Source of the DNA: Xylophilus sp. Leaf220 | GTDB taxonomy: Bacteria; Pseudomonadota; Gammaproteobacteria; Burkholderiales; Burkholderiaceae_C | Assembly (NCBI RefSeq): GCF_001421705.1 | Contig: NZ_LMKO01000028.1 | Span: forward strand, 41,733-105,732 | Length of the DNA: 64,000 nucleotides | Direction: 5' to 3' | In this document: piece by piece, positions 47,398 through 58,000 of the stretch | How positions within the stretch are numbered: the stretch's first letter is position 1 | Layout: each line of letters opens with the position of its first letter | Translations under genes and position numbers: made by a program | Notes under the pieces: generated by a model | Told to the model about the DNA's origin: nothing | The model's database searches: none | Seen by the model: only the letters and a program-made list of their open reading frames with translations

Positions 47398-47525
47398 GGG
47401 TGCTCCTGCAGGTGTGGCGCCCTTTCAGGCGGATGTTCCACTCTGGTCGCCGCACCGACTACCGCCTGTCGGCGCAGGGCGGCCACGGGCGTAGGAGCCG
47501 GCAAGCGCCCCGGCGGCTCGGCCGC

Positions 47526-48683
47526 TCAGAACGTGCCGGGCAGCAGGATGCCGCTGTCGACCGTGTCGATCCGCGTGCGGCCGCAGAAGGCCATGGTGAT
47601 GTCGAGTTCCTTGTGGATGATCTGCAGCGCGCGGGTCACGCCGGCCTCGCCGTAGGCACCCAGGCCGTAGAGGAAGCTGCGGCCGATCAGCGTGCCGCGG
47701 GCGCCCAGGGCGCGGGCCTTCAGCACGTCCTGGCCGCTGCGGATGCCGCCGTCCATCCACACCTCGATCTCGGAGCCCACCGCCTGCGCGATCGACGGCA
47801 GCGCGGCGATGGACGACGGAGCGCCGTCGAGCTGGCGCCCGCCGTGGTTGCTGACGATCAGCGCGTCGGCGCCGCTGTCGACCGCCAGGCGCGCGTCTTC
47901 CGCATCCATGATGCCCTTCAGGATCAGCTTGCCGCCCCAGCGCTTCTTGATCCACTCCACGTCGCCCCAGTTGAGCTGCGGGTCGAACTGCTGCGCCGTC
48001 CACGAGGACAGCGACGACAGGTCGTCCACGCCCTTGGCATGGCCCGCGATGTTGCCGAAGGTGCGGCGCTTCGTGCCCAGCATGCCCCAGCACCAGTGCG
48101 GCTTGGTGGCCAGGTTCAGCAGGTTCTTCAGCGTGGGCCTGGGCGGCGCGGTGAGGCCGTTCTTGATGTCCTTGTGGCGCTGGCCCAGGATCTGCAGGTC
48201 GAGCGTCAACTGCAGCGCGGTGACGTTGGCGGCCTTGGCCCGGTCGATCAGCCGCTCGATGAAGTCGCGGTCGCGCATCACGTAGAGCTGGAACCAGAAC
48301 GGGTGCCGGCCGGTCGCCTCCGCCACGTCCTCCAGCGAGCAGATGCTCATGGTCGAGAGGGTGAACGGAATGCCGAAGGCCTTGGCCGCGCGGGCGCCCA
48401 GGATCTCGCCGTCGGCATGCTGCATGCCGGTGAGGCCGGTGGGCGCGATCGCCACCGGCATCGCGACCTCCTGGCCGACCATGGTGGTGCGGGTGCTGCG
48501 GTTCTCCATGTTCACCGCCACCCGCTGGCGCAGCAGGATCTTCTGGAAATCGCTTTCGTTGGCGCGGTAGGTGCCCTCGGTCCAGGCGCCCGAATCGGCG
48601 TAGTCGTAGAACATCTTCGGCACCCGGCGCTTGGCGACGCGGCGCAGGTCTTCGATGCTGGTGATGCGGGAGAGATCGGGCAC
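47526..48683 (-). CDS. lldD: FMN-dependent L-lactate dehydrogenase (alpha-hydroxy acid oxidase family)
   Basis: It oxidises L-lactate to pyruvate, passing electrons to the respiratory chain at the membrane. The 385-residue protein shows 'VPKMFYDYADSGAWTE', 'PVAIAPTGLTGMQHADGE', and the catalytic histidine in 'IVSNHGGRQLDG', followed by 'WMDGGIRSGQDVLKA'. The start is GTG at 48683 with AAGGAG seven bases upstream. Other alpha-hydroxy acids are possible substrates. No lactate permease or regulator is adjacent. Confidence 0.9.
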   Translation of the reverse strand: MPDLSRITSIEDLRRVAKRRVPKMFYDYADSGAWTEGTYRANESDFQKILLRQRVAVNMENRSTRTTMVGQEVAMPVAIAPTGLTGMQHADGEILGARAAKAFGIPFTLSTMSICSLEDVAEATGRHPFWFQLYVMRDRDFIERLIDRAKAANVTALQLTLDLQILGQRHKDIKNGLTAPPRPTLKNLLNLATKPHWCWGMLGTKRRTFGNIAGHAKGVDDLSSLSSWTAQQFDPQLNWGDVEWIKKRWGGKLILKGIMDAEDARLAVDSGADALIVSNHGGRQLDGAPSSIAALPSIAQAVGSEIEVWMDGGIRSGQDVLKARALGARGTLIGRSFLYGLGAYGEAGVTRALQIIHKELDITMAFCGRTRIDTVDSGILLPGTF

Positions 48684-48795
48684 GCGGGCTCCTTCGGGTC
48701 GGGGCGCCATCGTAGGACGGCACGGCGGCGGGTGCGCCGAATTTTCTTGATCGCTGCGGGAAATTATTTCCCGGGCGCCGGGCGCCCGCCCCGGC

Positions 48796-51078
48796 TCAGA
48801 TGCCGACCGGCTCGCCCGGCTGCTGCATCTCCAGCGCCGCGTCGAACACGGTGAAGCGGCTGCGGCCGGCCCGCTTGGCCGCGTACATCGCGATGTCGGC
48901 ATGGCGCGCCAGTTCCTCGAAGCTGCGGCCGTGGTGCGGGAACAGCGCCACGCCGACGCTGGTGCCCACCTGCAGCCGCCGGCCCTCGACCACGAAGGGC
49001 TCGGCGCAGAGCCGCACCAGTTCGCCGGCCAGCACGTTGCCGCCGTTGGGATCGTGCCCGAGGGAGGCCAGCACCACGAACTCGTCGCCGCCCTGCCGGC
49101 TGAGGGTGTCGGTCTGGCGCAACGCACGCGAGATGCGCTCGGCGAAGGCCACCAGCAACTCGTCTCCCGCACGGTGGCCCATCGAGTCGTTGATGTTCTT
49201 GAAATGGTCCAGGTCCATGTACATCACCGCCAGGCCGGTGCCTTCGCGCACCGCCTGTGCGATGGCCTGGGTGGCGCGGTCGACCAGCAGCACCCGGTTG
49301 GGCAGGCCGGTCAGGGCGTCGTGCTGGGCGAGATAGGCCATGCGCAGCGCCATCGCCCGGGCCTGGGTCACGTCGCGCAGCACCATCACCGCGCCGACGA
49401 CCGTGCCCTGCGCATCCTTGATCGGCGCGGCGCTGTCCTCGACGTCGAAGCGCACGCGGTGCCGGTTGAGCAGGGTGCCGCTGGCGCTGGCGATCACCCC
49501 TTCGCCGCTCTCCAGCGCATTGCGGATCGGGCTGCGGTCGGGCCCGTCGAAGGCGCCTTCGCGCAGCGGCACGACGTACTCGACCGGCAGGCCCATCGCG
49601 TCGGCAGAGGTCCAGCTGGTGATCCGCTCGGCCACCGGGTTGAGATAGGTGATGCGGCCCTGCGCGTCGGTGCTGACCACCGCGTCGCCGATCGAGGCGA
49701 GCGTCACGCGGAAGCGTTCCTTCTCCTCCAGCAGGCGGTCTTCGGCCAGCTTGCGCTCGGTGATGTCGGTGGCCTGCACGAACACGCCGCGCACTTCGGT
49801 GCTGCCCTCGACCCGGTCGGGCACGAAGCTCACCATCACATGGCGCTGCGCATTGTTGCCGTCGATCAGCGGCGTCTCAAAGGCGCGGGCTTCGCCCTGC
49901 AGCGCGCGGTGCAGGTGGTGGGCGTTGGCGCCGGCGAGCCGCAGGCCCTCAGTGTCCGACGGCAGGGCGGTATCGCCCGGCCGCACCGGCGGCGGCTCGG
50001 GCGTGTCGGCGAAGCTCTCCAGGTAGCTGTTGTTGGCGAAGCGGATGCGCAGCCGGCGGTCCCAGTAGGCGACCATCGCCGGCAGTCCGTGCAGGATGGT
50101 GCGCATGTCCTGCTCGGCGTCGTGCAGTTGCTCGGTGGTGCGCTGCCGCGCATCGAGCTCGCGCACGAAGAGCCGGCCCAGGCCCAGGCAGCCCAGCATC
50201 ATCACCAGGGTGAGGCTGCCCATGAGCCAGGAGCGGCGCATCCAGTCGGCATACACCACGTTGGCGGCCTGCGCGACGACGATGGTCAGCGGATAGCCCT
50301 CGAACTTCTTGAAGCGGTAGAGCCGCTCCTCGCCGTCGATCGTGGAGCGCTCGGAGAAGAAATCCTCCCCGGTCTTCAGGAAGTGGCCCATGACCGGCGA
50401 CTTGCTCAGGTCGCGCCCGATCAGCGACTTGTCGTAGGGGAAGCGCGAGATGATGGTGCCGTCGGTGCGGGTCAGCGTGATGCGGCCGTCGTCGCCCAGG
50501 TTGATCTGGTTGAACAGGTCGCTCAGGTACTCGGTGCCGATGGTCGCGGCCACCACGCCCTGGAACGCGCCGTCCTTGTCCTTGAGCCGGCGCGAGACCA
50601 CCACCGACGGCTGTCCGTCGAACCGCGAGACGATCGGTTCGCTGATATAGAGCCCGACGTCGGGATTGTTCCTGTGCGCCTGGAAGTAGCTGCGGTCGGC
50701 CAGGCTGTTGGGGATGGGCGTCAGGGTGACGCTCGATATCCGGATGACGCCTTCCGCATCGATCACGTACACCTGGGACACGCCGGTGGTGGTGATCGCC
50801 TTGTCGAACAGCACCCGGTTGCGCACGCCGGGTGCGAGCGCCATGGTGGACGAATCGCCCAGTTCCTCGATCACGCCGACCAGCGAGCGGTCGTAGAAGT
50901 CCAGGGTGCGCCGGATGTTCTCCTCGATCGTGTTGGAGAGGTTGCGGCCGTTGCGCTGGGCCAGCAGCGTGGACTCGTGGCGTCCGTACAGCGTCTCGGC
51001 CAGGAACACCGTGCCGATCCCCACGGTCAGGGCGATGGCCAGGTAGGGCAAGGCCCGGCGGAAGGGGGTGAGCGGCAT
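48796..51078 (-). CDS. Membrane diguanylate cyclase (Cache-PAS-PAS-GGDEF)
   Basis: The ~760-residue protein has a membrane helix at the N-terminus and another near 275-300, enclosing a periplasmic dCache sensor ('DRSYFQAHRNNPDVGLYISEP', key part). Two PAS domains (about 320-440 and 455-570) and a GGDEF domain follow. The active site is GGDEF ('SRQGGDEFVVL') with an inhibitory RQTD motif five residues before it. It should make cyclic di-GMP in response to an external ligand. A GTG at 51099 is an alternative start. Confidence 0.9.
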   Translation of the reverse strand: MPLTPFRRALPYLAIALTVGIGTVFLAETLYGRHESTLLAQRNGRNLSNTIEENIRRTLDFYDRSLVGVIEELGDSSTMALAPGVRNRVLFDKAITTTGVSQVYVIDAEGVIRISSVTLTPIPNSLADRSYFQAHRNNPDVGLYISEPIVSRFDGQPSVVVSRRLKDKDGAFQGVVAATIGTEYLSDLFNQINLGDDGRITLTRTDGTIISRFPYDKSLIGRDLSKSPVMGHFLKTGEDFFSERSTIDGEERLYRFKKFEGYPLTIVVAQAANVVYADWMRRSWLMGSLTLVMMLGCLGLGRLFVRELDARQRTTEQLHDAEQDMRTILHGLPAMVAYWDRRLRIRFANNSYLESFADTPEPPPVRPGDTALPSDTEGLRLAGANAHHLHRALQGEARAFETPLIDGNNAQRHVMVSFVPDRVEGSTEVRGVFVQATDITERKLAEDRLLEEKERFRVTLASIGDAVVSTDAQGRITYLNPVAERITSWTSADAMGLPVEYVVPLREGAFDGPDRSPIRNALESGEGVIASASGTLLNRHRVRFDVEDSAAPIKDAQGTVVGAVMVLRDVTQARAMALRMAYLAQHDALTGLPNRVLLVDRATQAIAQAVREGTGLAVMYMDLDHFKNINDSMGHRAGDELLVAFAERISRALRQTDTLSRQGGDEFVVLASLGHDPNGGNVLAGELVRLCAEPFVVEGRRLQVGTSVGVALFPHHGRSFEELARHADIAMYAAKRAGRSRFTVFDAALEMQQPGEPVGI

Positions 51079-51167
51079 GCGGCAGGCGAAGGGGGGCACT
51101 GCGAGGGTGCGATGGCGGATTCTAGGGCGGGGGCCGGCCGCGTCTGCCCCCGTACGTCACGGCGCCG

Positions 51168-53507
51168 CTACCGGACGCCGGCCCCGCGCACCTCGATGCG
51201 CGCCTCGTCCTGCACCCGGCCCGCCGCATCGACCAGCTGGATGCGGTGCCGGCCGGGCCACGGCAGCCAGCCGGCCTCGGTTCCGCGGGCCAGCGGCGTG
51301 CCGTCGACCTGCCAGCGCAGCGCGCCGCCGCCCGCGGCCTGCAGCCGCACCCGCTGGTGGCGCGGCGGGATGTCGGGATCGAGCGCGACGATGGTGCCGT
51401 CGACCGGCGCCACGATGCGGGGCGGCGCGCTGCCCGGGGAACCGCCGGCCGGGCCGGAAGCCGCATTTTTCGGATCGAAAGTGCCTGCAGCCGGCGCCTC
51501 ACGCCGGCCTCCAGCTATCGAATCCATAGCAAACAGCGGCTGCTCGGTCCCGGCCAGGAACCACTCGGTGCGCGGCGCCTCCAGCGCGTCGCCGAAGCGC
51601 ACCGCCGCCTGCACCACGCCCGGCGGCGGCGCCGGCGCCCGGCTGGGCTGCCGGCGGTGCAGTTCGCCCATCACCGCCGCCCACACCGGCGCCGCGCCCG
51701 AGACGCCCGAGACGTCCCACATCGGCCCGCCCGCCGCGTTGCCGACCCACACGCCCACGGTGTAGCGCTGCGACCAGCCCACCGCCCAGTTGTCGCGCAT
51801 GTCCTTGCTGGTGCCGGTCTTGACCGCCGTCCAGAAACGTGTGGAGAGCACGCTGTCGGTGCCGAAGGTGCGGGCCCGGGCGTTCGGGTCGGACAGGATG
51901 TCGCCGACGACGAAGGCGGCGCCCGCGTCCAGCGCGCGGTGGGCCGAGGGTGCGGTGCCGCCGGGTGTCGCGCCTTCCGCCAGCACCCGCGTACCACTCG
52001 CCATCCCGCCGTTGGCGAGCGTGCGGTAGGCGTTGGTCAGCTGCAGCAGCGACACCTCGGCGCTGCCCAGCGCCAGGCTGTAGCCGAAGTAGCCGCCCGA
52101 TTCGCGCAGCGGCAGGCCCACCGCCTGCAGCTGCGCGAAGAAGGCATCGGGCGACACCATCACCAGCGTGCGCACAGCCGGCACGTTGAGCGAGGCCGCC
52201 AGCGCAGTGCGGGCCGACACGGTGCCCTTGAAGCGCCGGTCGTAGTTCTGCGGCACGTAGAGGCCCGACGCGGTCGCGATCTGCTCGGGCGAATCCAGCA
52301 GCAGCGACGCGGCCGTCAGCCGCCGCTCGGCGATCGCCTCGCCGTACAGGAACGGCTTGAGGGTGGAGCCCGGCTGCCGCAGCGCCAGCACCCCGTCAAC
52401 CTCGGCCGCCCGGCTGAGCGCGCCCGACGACCCCACCCAGGCCAGCACCGCGCCGCTGGCGTTGTCGAGCACCACCACCGCGCCGTCCTCCACATGCCGG
52501 CCCTTCAACTCGCGCAGCTGGCGGTCGAGCGCCTGCACCGCGAACCGCTGCAGCGGCGCAGAAAGGGTGGTGCGGATATCCCCAGGAGGGAGTGCCTGCT
52601 TCGATGGCTGCGACGGTGACTCCCTCTCTGCCGGGGAGAGGGACGGGACGAGGGCCGTCCCGCCCCGCACAACCACCCGCGCCAGGTGCGGCGCGATGCC
52701 CTCGCTGGCGTCGTACCCCCGCCGCTGCAGCGCCGCCTGGGCGAAGAGGTCGATGCCGATGCAATCGGGCTTCGGCCCCGGCTCCATCTCGGCCAGCACC
52801 GCGCAGGCCCGCCGCGCCACCGCGGCCGGCGTGGCGTTGGGCGCCCGCACCAGCGCCGCCGCCACCGCCGCCTCGCGCGCATCGAGCCCGTGCGCGGCCT
52901 TGCCGAACAGGGTGCGCGACAGCGCGTCGATACCCACCAGCTCGCCGCGGAACGGCACCAGGTTGAGGTAGGCCTCCAGGATCTGGTCCTTGCGCCAGCC
53001 GCGCTCCAGCTGCTGCGCGGTGACGGCCTGGCCCAGCTTCTGCGCCATGTCGCGCCCGCCGCCGCGCCCCAGGTCGGCATCGAGCAGGCCGGCCAGCTGC
53101 ATGGTGAGCGTCGAGGCGCCGCGGGTGCGCTGGTGCCAGAGCCGGCCCCAGGCCGCGGCCGATACCGCCCGCCAATCGACACCGCTGTGTTCGTAGAAAC
53201 GCCGGTCCTCGCTCAGCAGCATCGCGCTGCGCAGCGCGGGCGACACGTCGTCCAGCGCCACCCACTGGCCGCGCCGCATCGACGCATCGGTGCGCAGCCG
53301 CTGCAGCAGCACGCCGTCGCGGTCGACCACGCGCGTCTCCGACGACCGGAAATCCCGACGCACCTCGGCGAAGGACGGCGCGGCGTGCGCCGCGGCTGAT
53401 ACGCCCAGCAACACCGCCGCCCCGCACACCGCGAGTGCCGGGCGCAGCGCCCGCAGGACGGCGCGCACCGCTCCGGCGCCCTGCCCCGCGATGCCCGCCC
53501 GCGTCAC
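51168..53507 (-). CDS. pbpC: Penicillin-binding protein 1C
   Basis: PbpC is a bifunctional periplasmic enzyme for peptidoglycan: glycosyltransferase ('LSEDRRFYEHSGVDWRA' with catalytic Glu) and transpeptidase ('RQPGSTLKPFLYG' with Ser, 'VKTGTSKDMRDNWAVG'), plus a C-terminal BiPBP_C domain ('IVALDPDIPPRHQRVRL'). The 779-residue protein starts at GTG 53507, four bases after the bioB stop, and has a signal anchor. A repeat-derived segment ('FAMDSIAGGRREAPAAG') is inserted in the linker before BiPBP_C. The alpha-2-macroglobulin gene is nearby, as in yfhM-pbpC. Confidence 0.93.
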   Translation of the reverse strand: MTRAGIAGQGAGAVRAVLRALRPALAVCGAAVLLGVSAAAHAAPSFAEVRRDFRSSETRVVDRDGVLLQRLRTDASMRRGQWVALDDVSPALRSAMLLSEDRRFYEHSGVDWRAVSAAAWGRLWHQRTRGASTLTMQLAGLLDADLGRGGGRDMAQKLGQAVTAQQLERGWRKDQILEAYLNLVPFRGELVGIDALSRTLFGKAAHGLDAREAAVAAALVRAPNATPAAVARRACAVLAEMEPGPKPDCIGIDLFAQAALQRRGYDASEGIAPHLARVVVRGGTALVPSLSPAERESPSQPSKQALPPGDIRTTLSAPLQRFAVQALDRQLRELKGRHVEDGAVVVLDNASGAVLAWVGSSGALSRAAEVDGVLALRQPGSTLKPFLYGEAIAERRLTAASLLLDSPEQIATASGLYVPQNYDRRFKGTVSARTALAASLNVPAVRTLVMVSPDAFFAQLQAVGLPLRESGGYFGYSLALGSAEVSLLQLTNAYRTLANGGMASGTRVLAEGATPGGTAPSAHRALDAGAAFVVGDILSDPNARARTFGTDSVLSTRFWTAVKTGTSKDMRDNWAVGWSQRYTVGVWVGNAAGGPMWDVSGVSGAAPVWAAVMGELHRRQPSRAPAPPPGVVQAAVRFGDALEAPRTEWFLAGTEQPLFAMDSIAGGRREAPAAGTFDPKNAASGPAGGSPGSAPPRIVAPVDGTIVALDPDIPPRHQRVRLQAAGGGALRWQVDGTPLARGTEAGWLPWPGRHRIQLVDAAGRVQDEARIEVRGAGVR
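51483..51531. repeat. Dispersed palindromic element inside pbpC
   Basis: Stem GCCGGC-N7-GCCGGC (51491-51509) and core GCTATCGAATCCATAGC (51514-51530). The length keeps the pbpC frame open, so it encodes part of the inter-domain linker. Confidence 0.8.
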
Positions 53508-53511
53508 CGCA

Positions 53512-54549
53512 TCAGTGGCCGTCGCCGGCCACTTCGGTCTTGCGGCCCGACAGGCCCAGCTTGCCGAGAAGCTGCACGTCGGCCTCGACATCCGGGTTGC
53601 CGGTCACCAGCAGCTTGTCGCCGTAGAAGATCGAATTGGCGCCGGCCAGGAAGCACAGCGCCTGCACCGCGTCGCCCATCTGCTGGCGGCCGGCCGACAG
53701 CCGCACCCGCGCCGTCGGCATGGTGATGCGGGCCACCGCGATCACCCGCACGAAGTCGAACGGATCGAGCGGCGCGGCGTCGGCCAGCGGCGTGCCGGGC
53801 ACCCGCACCAGGCTGTTGATCGGCACCGACTCGGGGTACGGCTCCAGGTTGGCCAGCTGCGCGATCAGCCCGGCCCGGTGCACCGGCGCTTCGCCCATGC
53901 CCACGATGCCGCCGCAGCAGACGCTGATGCCCGCCGCGCGGACGGCGGCCAGGGTGTCGAGCCGGTCCTGGTAGGTGCGCGAATCGACGATCTCGCCGTA
54001 GTACTCGGGCGCGGTGTCGAGGTTGTGGTTGTAGTAGTCCAGCCCCGCGTCGCGCAGCGCGACCGCCTGCTGCGGCTCCAGCATGCCGAGGGTGGCGCAG
54101 GTCTGCAGGCCCAGGCCCTTCACCGCCTCCACCAGCACCGCCATCTTCTCGATGTCGCGGTCCTTCGGCGCGCGCCAGGCGGCGCCCATGCAGAAGCGGG
54201 TGGCGCCGGCGTCGCGCGCGGCCGTGGCGGCCCGCACCACCTCGTCCACCTCCATCAGCTTCTGCGCCTTCACGCCGGTGTCGAACTCGGCCGACTGCGG
54301 GCAGTAGCCGCAGTTCTCGGGGCAGCCGCCGGTCTTGACCGACAGCAGCGTCGCCAGCTCGATGTCGCCCGCCGGCCAGTGCTGGCGGTGCACCGTCTGC
54401 GCCTGGAACAGCAGGTCCATCAGCGGCTTCTCGAGCAGCGCCTGCACTTCGGCCACCGACCAGCGGGCGGGCGGCGCCGGCGGCCTGGCGGCGGGGCGGT
54501 GCAGCGTGACGGGATGGACGGGGGCGAGGGGGGAGGACAGATCGGTCAT
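53512..54549 (-). CDS. bioB: Biotin synthase
   Basis: BioB inserts sulfur into dethiobiotin. The 345-residue radical-SAM protein has the cluster motif '[13 protein letters not shown]' (Cys-x3-Cys-x2-Cys), '[11 protein letters not shown]' and 'SAGRQQM', with further conserved cysteines for the 2Fe-2S cluster. The start at 54549 ([10 protein letters not shown]) is followed by a ~25-residue Pro/Ala-rich extension. It is nearly contiguous with pbpC. No other bio genes lie in the window. Confidence 0.96.
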   Translation of the reverse strand: MTDLSSPLAPVHPVTLHRPAARPPAPPARWSVAEVQALLEKPLMDLLFQAQTVHRQHWPAGDIELATLLSVKTGGCPENCGYCPQSAEFDTGVKAQKLMEVDEVVRAATAARDAGATRFCMGAAWRAPKDRDIEKMAVLVEAVKGLGLQTCATLGMLEPQQAVALRDAGLDYYNHNLDTAPEYYGEIVDSRTYQDRLDTLAAVRAAGISVCCGGIVGMGEAPVHRAGLIAQLANLEPYPESVPINSLVRVPGTPLADAAPLDPFDFVRVIAVARITMPTARVRLSAGRQQMGDAVQALCFLAGANSIFYGDKLLVTGNPDVEADVQLLGKLGLSGRKTEVAGDGH

Positions 54550-54768
54550 GGGCTGTGGGGCTGAGCGAAAGAGATGATCGGGACGGCGCCGGGGAAACCG
54601 TCGGGGCCCGTACATGCGGCGAGCCTGCGCATACGGGGGCTTCGAGCAGAGGGCCAAGGCAGTGCGACGGACCATGTCCTGTCGCCGCGAAGAACCGAGT
54701 CTATCGAGTCGACCGCGTGGTCCGCCAGCGCCCCCAGAGCGCCATGCCGGGTCTTTCGACCGGCCAGG

Positions 54769-54902
54769 TCACGGCACGCCCGGTTTGCAGGGCAGGTCGA
54801 AATCGACGTGGTAATGCTCGTCGTGGCGGACCGAGGGCGCTCCCTTCAAAAAGGGCAGGTGGCGCTGGCTGCGGCCAGCAGAAGGACGATGCATCGCTTC
54901 AT
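54769..54902 (-). pseudogene. Broken small secreted-protein frame or peptidase remnant
   Basis: From the ATG at 54902 the minus strand reads MKRCIVLLLAAASATCPF, a signal-peptide-like start, then stops at a run of five T residues (complement of 54848-54852). One extra T would continue the frame as LKGAPSVRHDEHYHVDFDLPCKPGVP and stop at 54769. 'VRHDEHYHVDF' resembles the C-terminal metal-binding end of murein endopeptidases of the LAS type. It is either a frameshifted remnant or a chance match. Confidence 0.35.
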
Positions 54903-54962
54903 CGAGGAGTCACCGGTGGCATCTGGACCGGACCGGAACGGCCGTTTTTATAAATACTGAAA

Positions 54963-55018
54963 GAAAAATAGCCGCAGCCGGCACGGGACGCCGACCTGCA
55001 GCTATCGATTCCATAGCG
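54963..55018. repeat. Dispersed palindromic element after the alpha-2-macroglobulin gene
   Basis: Stem GCCGGC-N7-GCCGAC (about 54977-54995) and core GCTATCGATTCCATAGC (55001-55017). It lies 15 bp beyond the stop of the alpha-2-macroglobulin gene on the minus strand. Confidence 0.85.
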
Positions 55019-55032
55019 AATGCCCGCCATGC

Positions 55033-58000
55033 TCACGGCACCGCCTGCACCGTCACCCGGGCGTTCGGCACTTCGCCGAACATCTCCGGCGCGTACATCG
55101 CCTCGACCCGCGTGGCGGGCAGCGAGAAGGCGCCGACGTTGTTCAGGCGCACGGTGTACTCGACCTTGAACACGCCCTTGGGCACGTACTCGTAGTAGGC
55201 GCGGAAGGCCTCGAAGCTGCGCTCCTCGTAGGCCAGCCACGCCGCGCCGGGATCGACCGTGTCCTTCTTGCCGGCCTGGGCGGCGATCTCCGAATCGCGG
55301 CCCAGGCCGCTGCCGAGGATGGTCGCGCCGCCGGGGATCGGGTCGCTCAGCACCACCCAGGTCATCGGGGCGGAGGCGTTCACCTCCAGCACGATGCGCA
55401 GCACGTCGCCGCGGGTGGTGCGGCCGGGCTGGGCCTGCTCGACCGCGGTGACGGTCTTGGTGACCGCATAGCCGGCGGCGAACGGCGCGGTGCGGGGCAC
55501 GGCGGCCAGCGACTGCACGGTGAGCCACGGCTTGCCGGAGCCCTGCTGCTGCACCTCGAGCGTGCCGGGGCCGGCCGGGGACGCGGTCGAAGGCGACTGA
55601 GCCGTTCCGCTCGCGCCGGCCGCTGCACCCGTCGCCCCGGTCGCCCCGGTCGCCCCGGCCGGCCACGGCAGGAACATGCCGTTGTTCGACAGGCCGGTGG
55701 GCGATGCGGGCGCGCCGAAGAAGCTGCGCTGGTGCGCCGCGCCGCCGGTGTCGGAAGGTCGGGCGCGCACCACCTTGCTCCAGTCGACCTGGGCGGAGGC
55801 ATCGCCCAGCGTGGCGCGGGTGGTGCCGGCGACCGGCGCGGCCTCGAACTTCGCGGAGAACTTCTCCAACGCCAGCCCGCCCCACAGGTTGGCGGTGGTG
55901 GTGTGCCAGGCGCCGCCCTGCTGGCGTGCGATGAAGCCGTTGGCTAGGCGGCCCATGTCGTCCTTCCAGGCCGGGTCGTCCATCACCGCCAGCATCAGCT
56001 TGGCGGTGTTGGCATCGCCGTTGGCCATCAGCCACCACCAGTAGTCGCCCTCCTCGGTGCTGAAGACCAGCTTGGTGCCCTGGTAGGACAGCCGGCCGCG
56101 CAGGATCTGCTGGGCCTCCTCGAGCCGCTGGGCGCGCTGGGGCACGTCCTGCACCCGCTTGAGGATGCTGAGCCAGTCGATCACCGCATGCGTGGGCCAC
56201 TGGTTGGGCGCGACGGTTATGCTGCCGACCATGCGGCCCTGCGCCAGGCCGTAGCGCGAGAGCGCCTCGACGGCCGCGAGCTTGCGCACGTCCAGGTCCT
56301 TCTGCGGCGACCAGAAATTGCGCTGGATGCGGCCTTCGACGAAGGCGGCCAGGCCGCGCGCCATCGCGTCGCGCTCGGCCTGCGGCAGCACGAAGTCGGG
56401 GTGCAAGGCCGAGGCCTCGTGCGTGGCGGCCAGCAGGTAGGCGGTGAGCGTGTCGCTGCCGCGGTCGTCCTGGCCTTCGCGCGGCGGGAAATAGCTGGCC
56501 AGGCCGTCCTTGTCGAGGTAGGTGGGCAGCTCCGCCGCCACGCCCTTCCAGAGCGCGCCGTCGGCCAGGCCCACCGCCTTGCTGGTCTTCTGCTCCAGGC
56601 ACAGGAACGGGTAGCGGGCGAACCAGTCGCGCACGCCGGGCAGGCCCTCGGCCAGCCGGGGCTGCAGCATCAACTGGATGCCGCCGCGCTTGGCGCCGGT
56701 GGCGGGCAAGGCGCCGGCGGGCGCGGCCACGTCGAGCCAGTACGGCCCGTCGAGCTGCACCAGCGCGGCCTGCTGCACCGACAGCGGCACGGCCGGCACG
56801 ATGCGCTGGCGGGCCTTGAGGGCGTCGCGCGCGGTGGCGCCGGTGGCCGTGTCGCGGGCCGAAATTTCCCACAGCAGCGCCTCGGTGCGGGTCTGGCCCA
56901 GCGGCTCGGGTGCGGTGACGTTCCAGGACACCTCGCGCGACCCGCCCGCCGGAATCTCCACCGTCTGCGGTGCCAGGTCGAGCAGGGTCGCGCGTGCGGT
57001 GGCCTCCACCGTCATCGGTTTCGCGGTGGTGTTGCGCAGGGTGACCTGCGCGCGGAACTCGTCGCCCTCGCGCACCAGCGGCGGCAGGCCGCTGATGATC
57101 TGCAGGTCCTGCGTGGCGCGGATGGTGGTCTGGCCGGTGCCGAAGCTGCCGGTGCCGGCGTCGGCCACCGCGACGATGCGGAAGCTGGTGAGCGCGTCGT
57201 TCAGCGGCACGTCGACCTGGGCCTGGCCGGCGGCGTCCAGCACCACCCGCGGATTCCACAGCAGCAGCGTATCGAGCAGCTCCCGGGTGGCGCTGCGCCC
57301 CCCGCCGCCGCCCGCGGGCACCGCCTTGCGGCCGAAGTGGCGGCGGCCGATGATCTCCATCTGCGCGGTGGAGGTCTCGACGCCCCAGGCGCGGCGCTGC
57401 AGCATCGCCTCCAGCAGGTTCCAGCTGGTGTTGGGCATCAGCTCCAGCAGGGCCTGGTCGACGGCGGCCAGGGCCACCTCGGCTCCGGCGGCCGGCTTGC
57501 CGTCGGGCAGCGTGGCCCGCACGGTGACCCTCGCGGTGCCGCGGACCGGGTAGCTCTCCTTGTCGGCGGCGACCTTCACCTCGATCCTGTGGGCCTTGGT
57601 GCCGACGCGGATCTCGGCCATGCCGAGCCGGTAGGCCGGCTTGCTCAGGTCGACCAGCGCGGTGGGGGCGACGTATTCCTTGCCCTCGTAGCGGAAGGCG
57701 GTCCACCACTCGCGCGGGGCCTTGAAGCCCCAGGTGAAGAAGCTGTACCAGGGCACCTCGCGCAGGCGGCCGCGCAGCGCCAGCACGCTCACGTACACGT
57801 TGGGGCCCCAGCCCTCCTGCACCTTGATCTCGACCGTCGGGTCCTGGCCGCGGAGCTGCACCACCCGGGTCTCGAGGATGCCTTCGCGCTCGACCGCGAC
57901 CAGCGCGGTGGCCTGGCGGAACGGCATGCGCACCTGCAGCCGGGCCGTCTCGCCGGGCTCGTAGCTCTTCTTCTCGGGCAGGACGTCGATCCGGTCGTGG

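Larger units (their letters stand above)
54550..55032. other. Intergenic region between bioB and the alpha-2-macroglobulin gene
   Basis: The gap holds a palindromic element (54963-55018) and a small broken reading frame on the minus strand (54769-54902). The rest shows no recognisable gene; open frames on the plus strand are Arg/Ala/Pro-rich and lack ribosome binding sites. Confidence 0.5.
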
